The notes: generated by a model not told the origin, from the letters alone. Counted from the stretch's first letter, positions 34,812 to 46,375 are shown. The stretch is 64,000 nucleotides of DNA from Eublepharis macularius (GCF_028583425.1 NC_072800.1:12289001-12353000); one strand, 5' to 3'. Program-made: numbers and translations.

Positions 34812-35365
34812 CAGGGCTTTTTTCTGGGAAAAGAGGTGGTGGAACTCAGGACCGCACAATGACATCACTTTGGGTCAGCTGGAACAAGGGGGGAGTTTTT
34901 TAAAGTTTAAATCACCCTCGGCGAAAATGGTCACATGGCCGGTGGCCCTGCCCCCTGATCTCCAGACAGAGGGGAGTTTAGATTGCCCTCGGCACTGCCC
35001 AGCGGTGCAGAGGGCAATCTAAGCTCCCCTCTGTCTGGAGATCAGGGGGCGGGGCCACCGGCCATGTGACCATTTTCAAGAGGTGCTGGAACTCTGTTCT
35101 ACTGCATTCCAGCTGAAAAAAAGCCCTGGCTGTGACTCATGAAAGCTCATACCCTACCCCAAACGTTGTTAGTCTTTTAGATGGTACTGGACTCTTGCTC
35201 TTTTCCACTGCTACAGACAGGCTAACACAGCTACCCATCTTGTAATTACACAATCTAAACTCCCCTCTGTCTGGAGATCAGGGGGCGGGGCCACTGGCCA
35301 TGTGACCATTTTCAAGAGGTGCCAGAACTCCGTTCCACTGCGTTCCAGCTGCAAAAAAATCCCTG
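34812..35365. mobile_element. Composite hAT-type unit: MITE + cargo + half MITE
   Basis: A perfect 8-bp duplication TATATGGG lies at 34804-34811 and 35366-35373. Inside are, in order, a complete family H MITE (34812 to about 35125), cargo from about 35126 to 35252 and the right half of a second family H MITE ending ATCCCTG at 35365. The cargo starts GCTGTGACTCATGAAAGC, carries a family P arm and ends TGTAATTACACA. It matches 24746-24869 with only a few differences, including host bases beyond the family P end. The inner MITE end has no matching duplication of its own here, so the outermost ends were used. Confidence 0.8.
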
Positions 35366-36098
35366 TATATGGGGGTGGAATTAATTGAGTTTTTGCAGCC
35401 AACTATCCCTGAAGGGGTTTGTAAGATACCTTGGACCCAGAGTTGCCTCCTTTGAATGCAATGTTGGTAACAGTGGAATGTAATAAAGGCTTTATTTTAA
35501 GGATTTAAAGTTTGGGGGCTTTTTAAAGAAAAAGAATCTGAGCAGCATCGTATCTTTTTTCGGTACTTTGTATAAAACATCAGTTGTTCCAGGCCCAAAA
35601 TAGCCTGTCTTTGAGATTACTTTTATCTACAACCCCTTAGAGGTAAATAAGCTGCAAAAAGTAGAAGATAATGAAAATAGCAAAGGTCGGTTGAGGTGCT
35701 TTTGGTTTCTTAGACGAGTGTCTATGAATCCCTTGTGGAATTCCCTGCCTAACGTTGATGGAGCTAGCAGTGGATATTGATCTCCACTTGAATTCACTGA
35801 ATAAATAATGGTTGCCATAGTTATTGAGCATTCACAACTGGTAGGGAAGCTGGGAAATCTCCAAAACACCTTCTGTGACCGTTCTGTCATCAAATCATCC
35901 CATGGAAGAATGACACAAAAATACTGCATAAATGCCATATGCATAGTTTGTGTTCCTTACTGTTCACCTGGAGTTACATAATCGTCTTGTTTCCCATCTG
36001 GAAAAAGCAATTTTTTGAACATCAGTGGCTCTGTAAGAACCAAGGTCAGCTGGCCTTGAATGTCTCTTGCGCACGTGTGTAGCTCTCACAGACACAAG

Positions 36099-36357
36099 AA
36101 GGGTTTTTTTTCTGGGAAAAGAGGTGGTGGAACTCAGTAGGTTGCCCTCGGAGAAAATGGTCACATGGCTGGTGGCCCCGCCCCCTGATCTCCAGACAGA
36201 GGGGAGTTGAGATTGCCCTCTGCGCCGCTGAAGTGGCGTGGAGGGCAATCTCAACTTCCCTCTGTCTGGAGATCGGGGCGGGGCCACCAGCCATGTGACC
36301 AGTTTCAAGAGGTGCCGGAACTCCGTTCCGCTGCATTCCCGCTTAAAAAAAGCCCTG
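36099..36357. mobile_element. Family H hAT-type MITE, degraded ends
   Basis: Left end AAGGGTTTTTTTTCTGGG (first base changed from the CAGGG consensus), right end AAAAAAAGCCCTG, and the palindromic body with GGTCACATGGCTGGTGG and CTGATCTCCAGACAGAGG. No clear 8-bp duplication. It ends about 115 bp upstream of the last coding exon. Confidence 0.75.
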
Positions 36358-36471
36358 CACCGTACCTTAGCATTCTCCCTATTCACAAGGAAGTTATCCT
36401 GTAATTGCTTGCAAATGTGTGCATACAATATATGGTGGTTCGCTTAGTTTCCCCTTTGCCTTGCCTTGTAG

Positions 36472-36737
36472 AACGACATGGATTAAAAGAACCAAAGAAA
36501 GTGCATGAGCTATGCAACAAGATCATGGGTGGTTTGAAAGATCACTTAGCCTTCAGCTGCCAGAGCAAAGGGCCACCTTTTGAGTCCGCTGACGAGTCAA
36601 AGGTCCTGGGGGTACTCGCTGACTTGCGTTCGCTCTGCACATTAGGACTACAGCGGATCTTTTACCTGAAGTTGGAGGATTTGGTGCCACCCCCATCCAT
36701 CATCGACAAGCTGTTTCTGGACACCTTGCCGTTCTGA
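36472..36737 (+). CDS. NR4A3 coding exon 6: end of ligand-binding domain and stop
   Basis: This 266-bp coding part completes codon 533 and runs to residue 620 and TGA. It reads [20 protein letters not shown], then [40 protein letters not shown] and FLDTLPF. The C-terminal helix 12 (AF-2) ends in LDTLPF as in all NR4A proteins. The acceptor is CCTTGTAG; the longer open frame to 36405 runs into intron. Residues 558-562 (LAFSC), between LKDH and QSKG, appear as an insertion relative to the human protein as I remember it. Confidence 0.97.
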
Positions 36738-38869
36738 GGTTTTTCAGCAGCATTCGCAGAAGGCGACTGTCTCCCTAAACAGGCAAAGGAATCGGGACTG
36801 ATGGCTAACAACGCTGCTCCCATTTAACAGGGGGAAAACCCAAGCTGTCCCTGCCCTAAACAGTGGACTTTTTCTAATGCATTTCCTTGCAAACTGACTT
36901 GCAGTTTCTGGAGATAGGGGACTGGGGAAGGAGGGAGCTGAGTGCTGTTTTGGTTCTGGGTTTTTTTTTATGACTAATATGGCACTTTTGAATGATGCTA
37001 CCCCAGCAGGGAAAAAAATAGATGTTAATAGGACTGTTTAAAATCTATTGCATCCTTCGCGGTGAATAGAGAATTGTAGATGCTGTGTGTTTGCAACCGG
37101 AACAATGACAAATTGTTCATCAGGGTAGTCTGTGTTTTACAGTTTATACCTTTTAGCATACTTCCCAATACGAAGGGCACATTATGCTGGCACAAATTAA
37201 AATGTCCTCTTGCTCTCTTCAACTTTTTTTATTCTAACAATGTTCGTTCACTGTTTCATACAAAATCAGAATTATAGCAAAACGACAACGGCTGTTAGCC
37301 CCCCTTCCCCCACCCCCCCGTGATCAAGTGCAATTTTTTTAAAGTGCTGTCTTACTAAGTCTTGTTTATTAACTATAATTTATTTTAATATGAAAATTAA
37401 AACAAAAAGAAAAGTGAGGAGGAAAAAAAATAAGTTTTTACATGCACTAACTTCCAGGACAAAGTTTTCTCAAACTTTGAATCAATGTAGCATGACTTAC
37501 AGACAAGCATCTATGGAAAGGGAGGGGCTGGGGCCACTTAGGATGGGGGGGTCACCCACTGCTCCTCTAAGGCCGATTAAGAACACCTGCATAGTAACTG
37601 GAGTGGACAGGGTAAACGTCAGGTTTTAGAAGCAAATCTCGCAGAACGGTTAGTAAACCAGTACAAGACCACATGGAAGAGTAGTCTTGTAAAAAAAAAA
37701 AAAAGTCCGAATGTAAATGTTAGGAAATGGGTTTTGTGGGCTGCATTTTAAACATTCCGTGTACGTTACTCCCCTTTTTGTATGTTTATACTGTTGATGC
37801 CATATTAATATGAAGCAATTGGTGGCATAGTGTCCTTATTTGTATAAATATTTGTATGCATGATATATTGTAAAGCTTTGCCTGTATTTATTGCAACGAC
37901 TGCCAGCTCCCGGGAGCCGTGTTACACCAAGTGACTCGTGTGTTCACACTGACTCAGTTATATAATGAGCATGTGTGGGTGTGGGTGTGGATAGTATCTC
38001 TCGCACGCACACGTATGTGTGTATTTTTATTAACCAGTTGTATATAAAAACTGTCCTTTCACAAGCAAACTTTTATCTTTACTGTTTATTTGCAGTGACT
38101 TTTAAGCAAGTACAATCTAGCACTTTGATATTGAAAAAAACTTGCTCATGTTTTGCTAACTTAAATAATATTTAAATATTTTAGTTCTTTACAAAAAAAA
38201 TTTATATGCACTGTATTAAGTCAAGGTTTCATTGGTCATTTTGCTAAGAAAAAAATAACTTTTTGAATGTCAACCTGAAGTCCCTGCATCTTTTGTTAGC
38301 TTTAAACAATCAAAGTAGTTTTGTCTTTCCTTTTTTTAAAAAGGAAATCTTTGCTGTTTATATGGAAATTAAATTATACAATCAAACAGATGCCAAATGA
38401 ACTCCCTAATAGCTGCAAAAGAATAAGCCAGATCTCAAGCTATGATCTGGTTCTTAAATAGTTGTTTGGTATTTTACCATTTATCATGTTTGGGTGCGCT
38501 TTTAAATTTAAGTCATCTATCAAGATTGCTAATAGTGTCAGTAAGAAAACAGGCTTCTAACATTGTAGTTAATAATTTCAGTTTACTTGCAGATAATATT
38601 TGGGAGAAAGTATTGCTCTTTTAGGGGATATTGACTTCATGTGCAAACATAATAGCATAACTAAATATCTGAAGGATGTGATTCTTCTTGCAAGTTGATC
38701 TCATTGTTCCTGACCTGCAAAAATATTTTGATTTTTTAAAATTTGAATCTTTGTACTTACTATGAACGTAAATACACAAACACAATAGGGTTTAAAGTGG
38801 TATGCTAATATTTTATAATTTATGCAAAACCACTATCCTTAACCCATGGTTAATGGGAACTTTAATGGG

Positions 38870-39340
38870 AGAGCCAGTTTGGCGTAGTGGTTAAGAGTGG
38901 CAGGACTGTAATCTGGAGAACCGGGTTTGATTCCTCCCTCCTCCACTTGAAGCCAGCTGGGTGTCCTTGGGTCAGTCACAGCTTCTTGGAGCTTTCTCAG
39001 CCCCACCCACCTCACAGGGTGATTGTTGTGAGGATAATAATAACATACTTTGTAAATTGCTCTGAGTGGGCCTTAAGTGTTTGGAAGGACGGTATATAAA
39101 TTGAATGTTATTATCGGGGCTTTTTTTCTGGGGAAAAAAGTGGTGGAACTCAGTAGGTTGCCCTTGGAGAAAATGGTCACATGGCTGGTGGCCCTGCCCC
39201 CTGAGCGCAGAGGTCAATCTAAACTCCCCTGTCTGGAGATCAGGGCAGGGCCACCAGCCATGTGACCAGTTTCAAGAGGTGCCTGAACTCCGTTCCCCTG
39301 CGTTCCCCCTGAAAAAAAGCCCTAGTTATTATTAACTTTT
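38870..39340 (+). mobile_element. tRNA-derived SINE (Sauria-type) with a MITE in its tail
   Basis: Starts AGAGCCAGTTTGGCGTAGTGG, with GGTTTGATTCCTCCC, GCCAGCTGGGTGTCC and GACGGTATATAAATTG. Its TTATTA tail is split at 39115-39324 by a family H MITE and resumes as GTTATTATTAAC. It lies in the predicted NR4A3 3'UTR in sense orientation. Confidence 0.85.
39115..39324. mobile_element. Family H hAT-type MITE with 8-bp duplication
   Basis: Perfect duplication GTTATTAT at 39107-39114 and 39325-39332, inside the SINE tail. Ends CGGGGCTTTTTTTCTGG and AAAAAAAGCCCTA. The body GGTCACATGGCTGGTGG pairs with CCACCAGCCATGTGACC. Confidence 0.85.
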
Positions 39341-39590
39341 GACTTGGGGTTAATAATAATAACTCTGCTTATATACCACTCTTCTTGACAGATTAGCGCC
39401 TCACTCAGAGTGTGAGCAAAGTCAGTGTTGTTATTACCCCCACAATACAGCTGGGGAGCTGGGGCTGAGAGGAGTGGCTGACCCAAGGCCACCTGCTGAG
39501 CTCATGGCAGGAGAGGGATTTGAACCAGCAGAGTGCTGATTTGGAGTCCAACCACTTAACCACTATGCTACAGCAGCATACTCTCATTCT
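39341..39590 (-). mobile_element. Second tRNA-derived SINE type, minus strand
   Basis: Minus-strand reading: TGCTGTAGCATAGTGGTTAA, GGACTCCAAATCAGCACTCTG and B-box-like GGTTCAAATCCC. Then CAGCCCCAGCTCCCCAGCTG, and a tail near 39350 with AAGCAGAGTTATTATTATT. Related to the copy at 32624-32847. It also lies within the predicted 3'UTR. Confidence 0.65.
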
Positions 39591-40450
39591 GTTGAGATGC
39601 CTTTTCCACTGGGGACAAATCCTAGAGGAACTGGGAGGAAAAACTCTTTTCATGGGAGAATGAACTTCTCATGTTCTTCACAGGACTGGGTCCTTGGGCT
39701 TAAATCAGTGTTGGTCCCATGGAATAATTTTTCTTTAGCAAAAACGATAGAAAGAATAGGCTTTGTGTTTGCAAGAATCCCAAACTCATGGTAAATTTCA
39801 TGTAATCACTGTTCTTCAGTCTTCCAGAGATATTCCTTAATGTGATTTTGGGGCGTGTGGCCTATGGAATTTTTTTCCTATTTATTTAAATTCATAATGT
39901 ATGTTCATGCATTATGATCACTGACAAATCTCAAGAGCAAAAAAAAGAAATGTAAAGCATATAACTATACTTCTTTACTTTGAGCTCTCTCTGTGTGTGT
40001 ATATATGCCTTGTTTCGTAGGCTCAGTTCAGGAATCTTACAGGTGTTACAGGAGAGTGCCTTGTTTTTATTTCAGACAACAGAGGGCTTCAGAAGTTTCT
40101 CTGCTCCTCTAACAGCCGTGCTTTCGTTCATGTGCGCATCTGTGTGTGTGCGTGAGCACGCGTGAATGTGTGCTAACCTGTGGGGTTGAAAGAAATGCTC
40201 TTGTACATATCCAATGTAAATTAAAATGATTAAATTGAATAACGTTTTTTCCCCGGAGGCCCCATGTGTGTTGAATAAGTAAGCTTAATTCTGTTAACGT
40301 CTGATGTGATTCTTTTTATCTCTTGGAAAGCATTAACATTATATCTGCTCCAGTATTAAAAATAGGGGTATGCTTAGGAACACTAAAAATTAATGGCAAG
40401 AATTTGGACAGCGTATCTTGAAAAATAAAGTCAGAGATAACTGCAGTGCT

Positions 40451-41734
40451 TGCTTGCGTATACCTCGTATCCCCTGAAAGCGGTCACTATGGATGTGCAC
40501 TGAGAACATTTTCATTTTAGTTTCTGACCTGGATTTCGTGGGGAAATTTTTACCTTGATTGCTTGTTTCTGAGTAGGATATTACCAGTTCAGGAGTCCGA
40601 TCTATTTATTTTTTTCCTTTGAGAACCATCATTTTCAATGGGGAATCTATTCAAGGATCTGGGGCAGCTGTTTATAAAGATAATGGCACCAAATTTGCAC
40701 AGAACATAGTCTTCCCTCTGATCTAAACACATGAATTTCAAGCAGATTGAACAAAGGGGGTCAATTTTACCCCCGAAGTAAGTCCCTCTCTGCAGTCACA
40801 CTTAACTCTACTGACTTCTAAAATGGAGCAGCCTAACAAGGGAGCTCCAGACTGGGCATTGGCATAATTAGCTTCTTCATCAGCATTCATTTCATTTTTC
40901 TACTCTTTTAGCAACTGACCTTTCTGCTGAAAACTCTGTTTGTCGCTGTCTTCCGCGTTTTTTGCACGACGTTTTGCAACGTTACGGAAGCAGATTAGTA
41001 GTGTGAAAATGGCCATGGAATTTCCAGGAAATCAGTACAATTAAAGAAAAACGGGTGCTCGTGCTGCATCGCTCGTAAGCATTGGAATTTGAAAAAAAAA
41101 CCCGATTTTTTTTTTCATGAAGGGGATTTCATTATGCCCAGGAATCTTGGATTTGTGCCGCTGTTCCAGAAAATCAAGGCTCAGAAATGCTGTTATGCAC
41201 ACCCTTAGTAGTCACCACTAATTTTCCAAACTAAATATACAATAGCTGGGTTCAAACGTCACTGAAAGCCATGGCTCATTTCAGCTAGAGAGTCCGAATG
41301 CAGGGTTCTCTGCACACTATGGTTAGGGTCTGCTCTGCCAGAATCTAATAGCAGGCTGTGGTTCATTAACCATAACTAGTCTTGACTATGGTTTTATATG
41401 CTGTCTGAGCCAAGCCTCTGCTGTGTTAGCTGCATCACCAGCAAAGTTGAACAGCTTCCCAACAACTTTGCAACTAGGCAGTAGCTGTAAAGGGTGTCTT
41501 GTTTCCTTGCGATGCAGTTTCTTTGCTTTGATGGGCTTTTTCGCATCTGCAAAGTAAAACCAGTTCTCAAAGGATCATGGATGGTTGGGGGGGGGGACGG
41601 CACTTCCCATAAGGCTGTGTAACAGTGTTCCTGTGCAAAGTAATCTCGATAATGAACACCAAATGGTAAAGGGAGAGGAGAAATTAGAACTCTCATCCAG
41701 CTGTTTGAGAATGTTCATACTTGAAACACAGCCA
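40451..41734. other. Intergenic DNA downstream of NR4A3
   Basis: No gene recognised. A degenerate family G-like hairpin, ending GTGTGAAAATGGCC before ATGG at 41013, lies at about 40905-41013. A longer A/T run lies at about 41.09-41.12 kb. Confidence 0.5.
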
Positions 41735-41962
41735 GGTTTTAAAAAAAAATTCTACCCCACTTTTCTCCCCACTGGGGAGCCAAAGCAGTTTACATTATTC
41801 TCCTCCACTCCATTTTATCCTCACAGCAACCCTGTAAGGTAGGTTAGGCTGAGAGTGCATGCCTGGCCCAAGGTCACCCCGCAGGCTTCCGTGGCAGAGT
41901 AGGGATTTGAACCCAGGGCTCCTGGATGCTAGTCCAATGCTCTAACCACTACACAGTTGCAT
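41735..41962 (-). mobile_element. Old tRNA-derived SINE (MIR/CORE-like)
   Basis: Minus-strand reading: GTAGTGGTTAGAGCATTGGA, CTAGCATCCAGGAGCCCTGG, B-box-like GGTTCAAATCCCTA, then GGTGACCTTGGGCCAGGCA, CAGCCTAACCTACC and a 3' part CTGCTTTGGCTCCCC. More diverged than the Sauria-type copies. Confidence 0.55.
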
Positions 41963-43790
41963 TAAACTCTACTGTTTGAACACAAAAAGTACTCAAACAG
42001 GCTTGACCTCCCACAAACAGCTGAACTGATTAACGAGAAAATTGCTCCCTGCTCACAACTGGTAAACACAACGTGAGCAGAACCAACAGGTGTATCCCAA
42101 GTTTCATCCTGGCTTGTCTGATGATGATGCCATTCTAGGCTACAGAGGAAATGAAATGAAACCAGGCAAATCAGGACTGGAGTAACTGCAAGTTGAATTC
42201 TGGTTTCACAAATCAGCCATAGTTAAAATACACCTTGGTTCCATGTTTCAGCTATCCCTAATAGCAGCTTCTTCCCTTTGCACTCTTCTCTTTCTCTCCT
42301 CTCCTTCCTTTCTAGTTTTTCACATTCTCACCTTGCCTTCCCCCTTTGCAACAATAATGAAGGGGGAAAGCTGCCTGGCCACTTGTAACTGTATGATAGT
42401 AGGTGGAAGAAGGGAGGGAAGACTGGAAAGTGGATGGGAGCTGTGCAGCATATGGAAAATAGGAGGAGGAAAGAAAGGCATGTGCGGACAAAGGCTCTGT
42501 CTTGGCGCTGCTCCTTTGGCATCCCAACCTCTTGCCCAGCCCCTTGCAGTGCCTCCCTGCCCTCAAACTGCTGCGGGAGATGTACTTTACTAAGCCCCTT
42601 GGCACCCACCTAGGAAGCATTATTATAGGCAGTGTTGAGCTCGTTCTGCTGGCTGGTGTGTGTGCAGGAGTGAAAATAACAAATCATACACTTGGTTTAT
42701 ATTTAGAAAAGAAATAAGAGTTCTTTATTGCAGGAACTCCATATTCTGATAGGAAAGGAGGAGAGATAGTTCCTAACTACCTATTTTGTCTATGGATGGC
42801 AAGGCAAGGCCTGCATCCATGCTGCCGAGAAGGAGAGAGGTGTTGTCTGGAACAAAGCCAGGAAGAGAAACAGAGGGAGGAAGTCAGGAGGAGGAAATCC
42901 TGAGAATAACAATCTGCATATTAAAAGACAGTCAGAGCAGTAAACTACAGTAAACAGAGTGCCCTGAACTCTCTATCTTTCTAACTCTTTGGTTTGTCCC
43001 CCTCTGAAACCTGAGGAGAGAAACAGCGCTGGATCATCCTCTTCCAATAGTATGCACCAAGGAAGATTCAGTTCCAGGGGTTCAGGAAGAATTCTGTTCC
43101 ATTACTAGTTTGTTCTGGCTGGGCAGGTGGCAGCTCAAAACTGATCCATTTGAGATTTTTCGTTTTGTTTCATCTGTTGCATGCACATTGGCTGCATGTG
43201 CACAAATGCACACTGTTCTTTTCAAGGGGGGTTGGGAAACTAGGCTCTAGTACAGCTGTTTTTGTGCTTAACCAAAAACAGCATCAACCATTCATCCCCC
43301 TCCTAGTATAAACATTGTGTTTTTCCTCAAGCACAATAACACATACACAAAACAACAGCCCCATAGAAGGTTAGTGTTAGTGGGTGGAGTAACAGGATGT
43401 TCCGAAGGAGAGCGCTCCTCCCAGTGCAGTCCAGCAACGTTAAAAACAAGCCTGCTTCATGTTCGCTTTTTTTCTTTTTCTATAATGCCAATAACTTATT
43501 ACCTTTGCTTTCTGCTATAGCCTGTTGTTTTCATGTTTCCTTCTGCTTTGTCCCCACAATGGGGCAAATCCAAATTCCCTCCTTTTGATTGATCAGCATT
43601 GCACTGCAAAACACGTTCTTACTGCCAATTCTCCATTGCCCAAGCACGAACAGGTAAGCCAACAGAATGAGTGGCTGAATTCCTCCCCCCTCCCTCCATG
43701 CCCAAACGGATCTAAATTTTCCGTTTGCTGTGAGGGCAAGCAGGATTGTTTTTGAAAGGGAAGAGTAGGCATAGGTTTGCCAATTGACTC
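41963..43790. other. Intergenic DNA, possible solo LTR at about 42.63-43.1 kb
   Basis: No gene recognised. On the minus strand of about 42632-43100, TGCAATAAAGAACTCTTATT followed by TTTCACTCCTGCACAC resembles the polyadenylation signal and R/U5 of a long terminal repeat. The right terminus in the plus strand would be TGTTGAGCTCG at 42634. No opposite terminus or target duplication could be found, so this is only a suggestion. Confidence 0.3.
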
Positions 43791-43803
43791 AGAAAAAGAA
43801 AGA

Positions 43804-46354
43804 GCCCTCAATGCATCTCAGAGGTAATACATGAAGACCAAAGAGGCTTTGTCCCGAAGAGGTATATGAAAGATAATATCAGATACCTTCTTAGTGCAAT
43901 TGAATATTCAAGAAGAAAAGGTGAAAAAATGCATTTATGTTTGTTGATGCTGAAAAAATATTTGACAATGTTTCTTGAAAGTTTCTTATGAAAACGCTGC
44001 AAAGAATGAATTGTGAGAATGAGTTTTTGAATTGGATTAAAAGTACTTATACCAAACAGCAAGCTGCAATCTTAGTTAACGGTTTGCTTACGAAGAAGAT
44101 TGAAATAACAAGAACGTGTCAAGGATGTCCCATTTCACCACTATTGTTTATCATTGCACTTGAAGTTTTAGCAGTGAGAATCAGACAAGATAGCAGAATT
44201 GCTGGAATAAAGGAGGGGAAAGAGATGTATAAGATGAAAAGCTATGTAGATGATGTGGTTATATCAGTGACAAAGCCACATACCTCCTTGATTTATGTAA
44301 TGGAACAAATATTAAAAATAATAACAACAATAACAACATTTGATTTATGCCCACTCAGAGCGGTTTACAAAGCATGTTATTATTATCCCCACACCAAACA
44401 CCCTGTGAGGTAGGTGGGGCTGAGAGCCAGAGAGCTGTGACTAGGCCAGGGTCACCCAGCTGGCTTCAAGTGGAGGAGTGGGGAATCAAACCTGCCTCTC
44501 CAAATTAGAGTCCCACACTCTTAACCACTACAGCAAACTGGCTTTCAAGATTTGGCCAGCATTCTGGATATAAACTGAATAAGAAGGGGGGAAAGATACT
44601 GTTACTCTCAAGAACAAAAGAGGAATGTGAAAAGATCGGCAACACAACTGACTGTAGCATCACTACAAAGCCAATAAGATACTTAGGGATAAATGTATCA
44701 TCATGAAATAAGAATCTTTACAAAGATAATTATCAAAAAGTTTGGACAGGAATTACTGAAGATTTGCAGAGATGGCAAAATTTAAACATTTCACGGTTAG
44801 GAAGAATCGCAGCCATAAAAATGAATATTTTACCTAAATTAATTTTTTTATTTCAAATGATTCCAATTTACATTGAACAAACAATTCTCAATAGATGGCA
44901 GAAAACAATAAATGACTTTATATGGAAAGAAAAGAAACCAAGGATAAGATTTAAAGTAATGCTAGACGACAAAAATCGAGGAGGACTGGCTGTACCAAAC
45001 ATCAAACTGTATCATCAAGCAGCGGTATTAGTTTGGATAACAGATTGGATTATGAATCCAAGCAACAGATACATTAAATTGGAAACAGCAGATGCTAAAG
45101 AAGGTATCCATAATTACTTATGGATAAAGAAATCATGCAAATCTATTTATAAGCAAGATGGGACTGTAAGGGATGGCCTGCTTAAAATATGGTTCCAATG
45201 CAGAAATAGACTGAGCCCACCAATTTCCCCTTTGATGTCGCCAATTAACACCTACTATGATACAGCAGTTAGGTACAGAATTGGTCAATTTAGCTATGAA
45301 TCATTGATAGACAAAGAAGGAAACATAAAAACCTGGCAAGAAATCCAGGCCCATGTCAAAAACATTCCTTGGTTGACTTATCACCAAATAGTATCAAGAC
45401 TGAAGGATCAAATTCTCAAAGAAAGCAGCAGGCTAAGAGAAAAAACACAATATGAACTATTAATATCTGGAGACTTGTCGCATATTTTGGAGATTTACAA
45501 AAATTTACTGCAATACCAGACAGAAATGGAGCAAGTTAAAACTTGTAGGATAAAATGGATACAAAATTTTGGGGAAACTATTCCGTTGGACGTATGGGAA
45601 AATTTATGGATTAAGGACATAAAATTTACAGGCTGCCAGTTATTGAGAGAAAATTGATATAAAATGTTCTTTAGATAGTATATTACTCCCAAAGACCTTG
45701 CGAGGATTAGTAACGGTTACAGTGGACATTGTTGGAAATGTCAGAATATGGATGCAACATTTTACCGTATGTGGTGCACTTGTAAGGAAGCAAGAAAATA
45801 CTGGATAAAAATACATGAAGAGATGCAAAAGATCCTCAAACTCAGATTTGAATTAAATCCGGAAAGTATGCTTTTAAATCTCTTATCAACTAATGTGAGA
45901 AAAGAACAAGGAGACCTCTTCTGTTATATGGCAGCGAGAGTATTATTTGCAGGTAGATGGAAAAATGATGCCTGTCCTGGTCTCTCAGAGTGGAGTGGTA
46001 AGATTTATGAATATGCTTCAATGGCCAATCTGACTACCTACTTACAAAATAGACCGAGTGCTGGAAAGAATGGAAGGATTTCTTCGAATACTTAGGCTAA
46101 ACTAATTGACACAGAACTTTAGAGGGATGGAGAAGAAAAAATGTTACATAGGTTTAAGGAAACTTGAATGTATTTCTTGTTCTACTCCCAAAGCTATTAT
46201 ACTTATATTATTTGTATGCTTATTGGTTGTATAAGATTGCATAACTTTCAATTTATTGTCTAATTTAGAATCTGTATAACTTTTATATTATGCACTTACT
46301 TTACTTCAATTTCTTTGCTTTAATAAAATTATTTTTAAAAAAGAAAGAAAAGAA
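43804..46354 (+). mobile_element. 5'-truncated L1-type LINE, broken
   Basis: Direct repeats AGAAAAAGAAAGA at 43791-43803 and 46355-46367 are a plausible but low-complexity target duplication. Recognisable reverse-transcriptase parts include QRGFVPKR, FVDAEKIFDNV, TRTCQGCPISPLLFIIALE and the catalytic YVDDVV box at about 44.25 kb. A 297-codon open piece of the C-terminal region (44764-45657, NISRLGRIAAIKMNILPKL, KYLGI-type context upstream) follows, and then more of the C-terminus to 46095. Stops, frameshifts and a SINE at 44309-44546 break it. The 3' tail AATAAAATTATTTTTAAAA is near 46323. It differs in sequence from the intact L1 at 51.4 kb, so it belongs to another subfamily. Confidence 0.85.
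44309..44546 (-). mobile_element. tRNA-derived SINE (Sauria-type) inside the broken L1
   Basis: Minus-strand copy with AGCCAGTTTGCTGTAGTGG, GGTTTGATTCCCCACTCC and GAAGCCAGCTGGGTGACC; the 3' part has a deletion and ends in CAAATGTTGTTATTGTTG. It is younger than the L1 it splits. Confidence 0.85.
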
Positions 46355-46375
46355 AGAAAAAGAAAGACTATGGAA

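Larger units (their letters stand above)
30910..36471 (+). other. NR4A3 intron between coding exons 5 and 6
   Basis: A 5.56-kb intron, donor GTAAGC and acceptor TTGCCTTGTAG. It is dense in repeats (family P, LINE tail, SINEs, family G, the hAT-type composite and another family H MITE). Nothing was recognised in 30.95-31.35, 33.56-34.0, 34.24-34.8 and 35.4-36.09 kb. A palindromic repeat with GAAGTGACATCATGCCGC / CAGCATGATGTCACTTC arms lies at about 31.95-32.05 kb. Confidence 0.7.
36738..40450 (+). other. NR4A3 3'UTR with probable polyadenylation near 40.45 kb
   Basis: It follows the stop codon and is AT-rich, with several AUUUA elements (for example near 37857-37890 TATTTATTG and 38168-38180), typical of a short-lived immediate-early mRNA. 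ATTAAA at 38368-38373 could give a shorter form. A canonical AATAAA at 40424-40429 is followed by a T/G-rich stretch (GTGCTTGCTTGCG), and is the best distal site. Two SINEs and a MITE occupy 38870-39590; without them the length is about 3.0 kb, near the mammalian 3'UTR. The end is inferred, not proven. Confidence 0.6.

Noticed and set aside
34013-39100. Functional tRNA genes suggested by A- and B-box-like motifs
   Set aside because: The motifs are the heads of SINEs with conserved non-tRNA bodies and TTG/TTA tails; cloverleaf arms are not intact.
42632-43100. Endogenous retrovirus provirus
   Set aside because: Only one LTR-like polyadenylation context is visible; there are no gag, pol or env frames, no second terminus and no target duplication.
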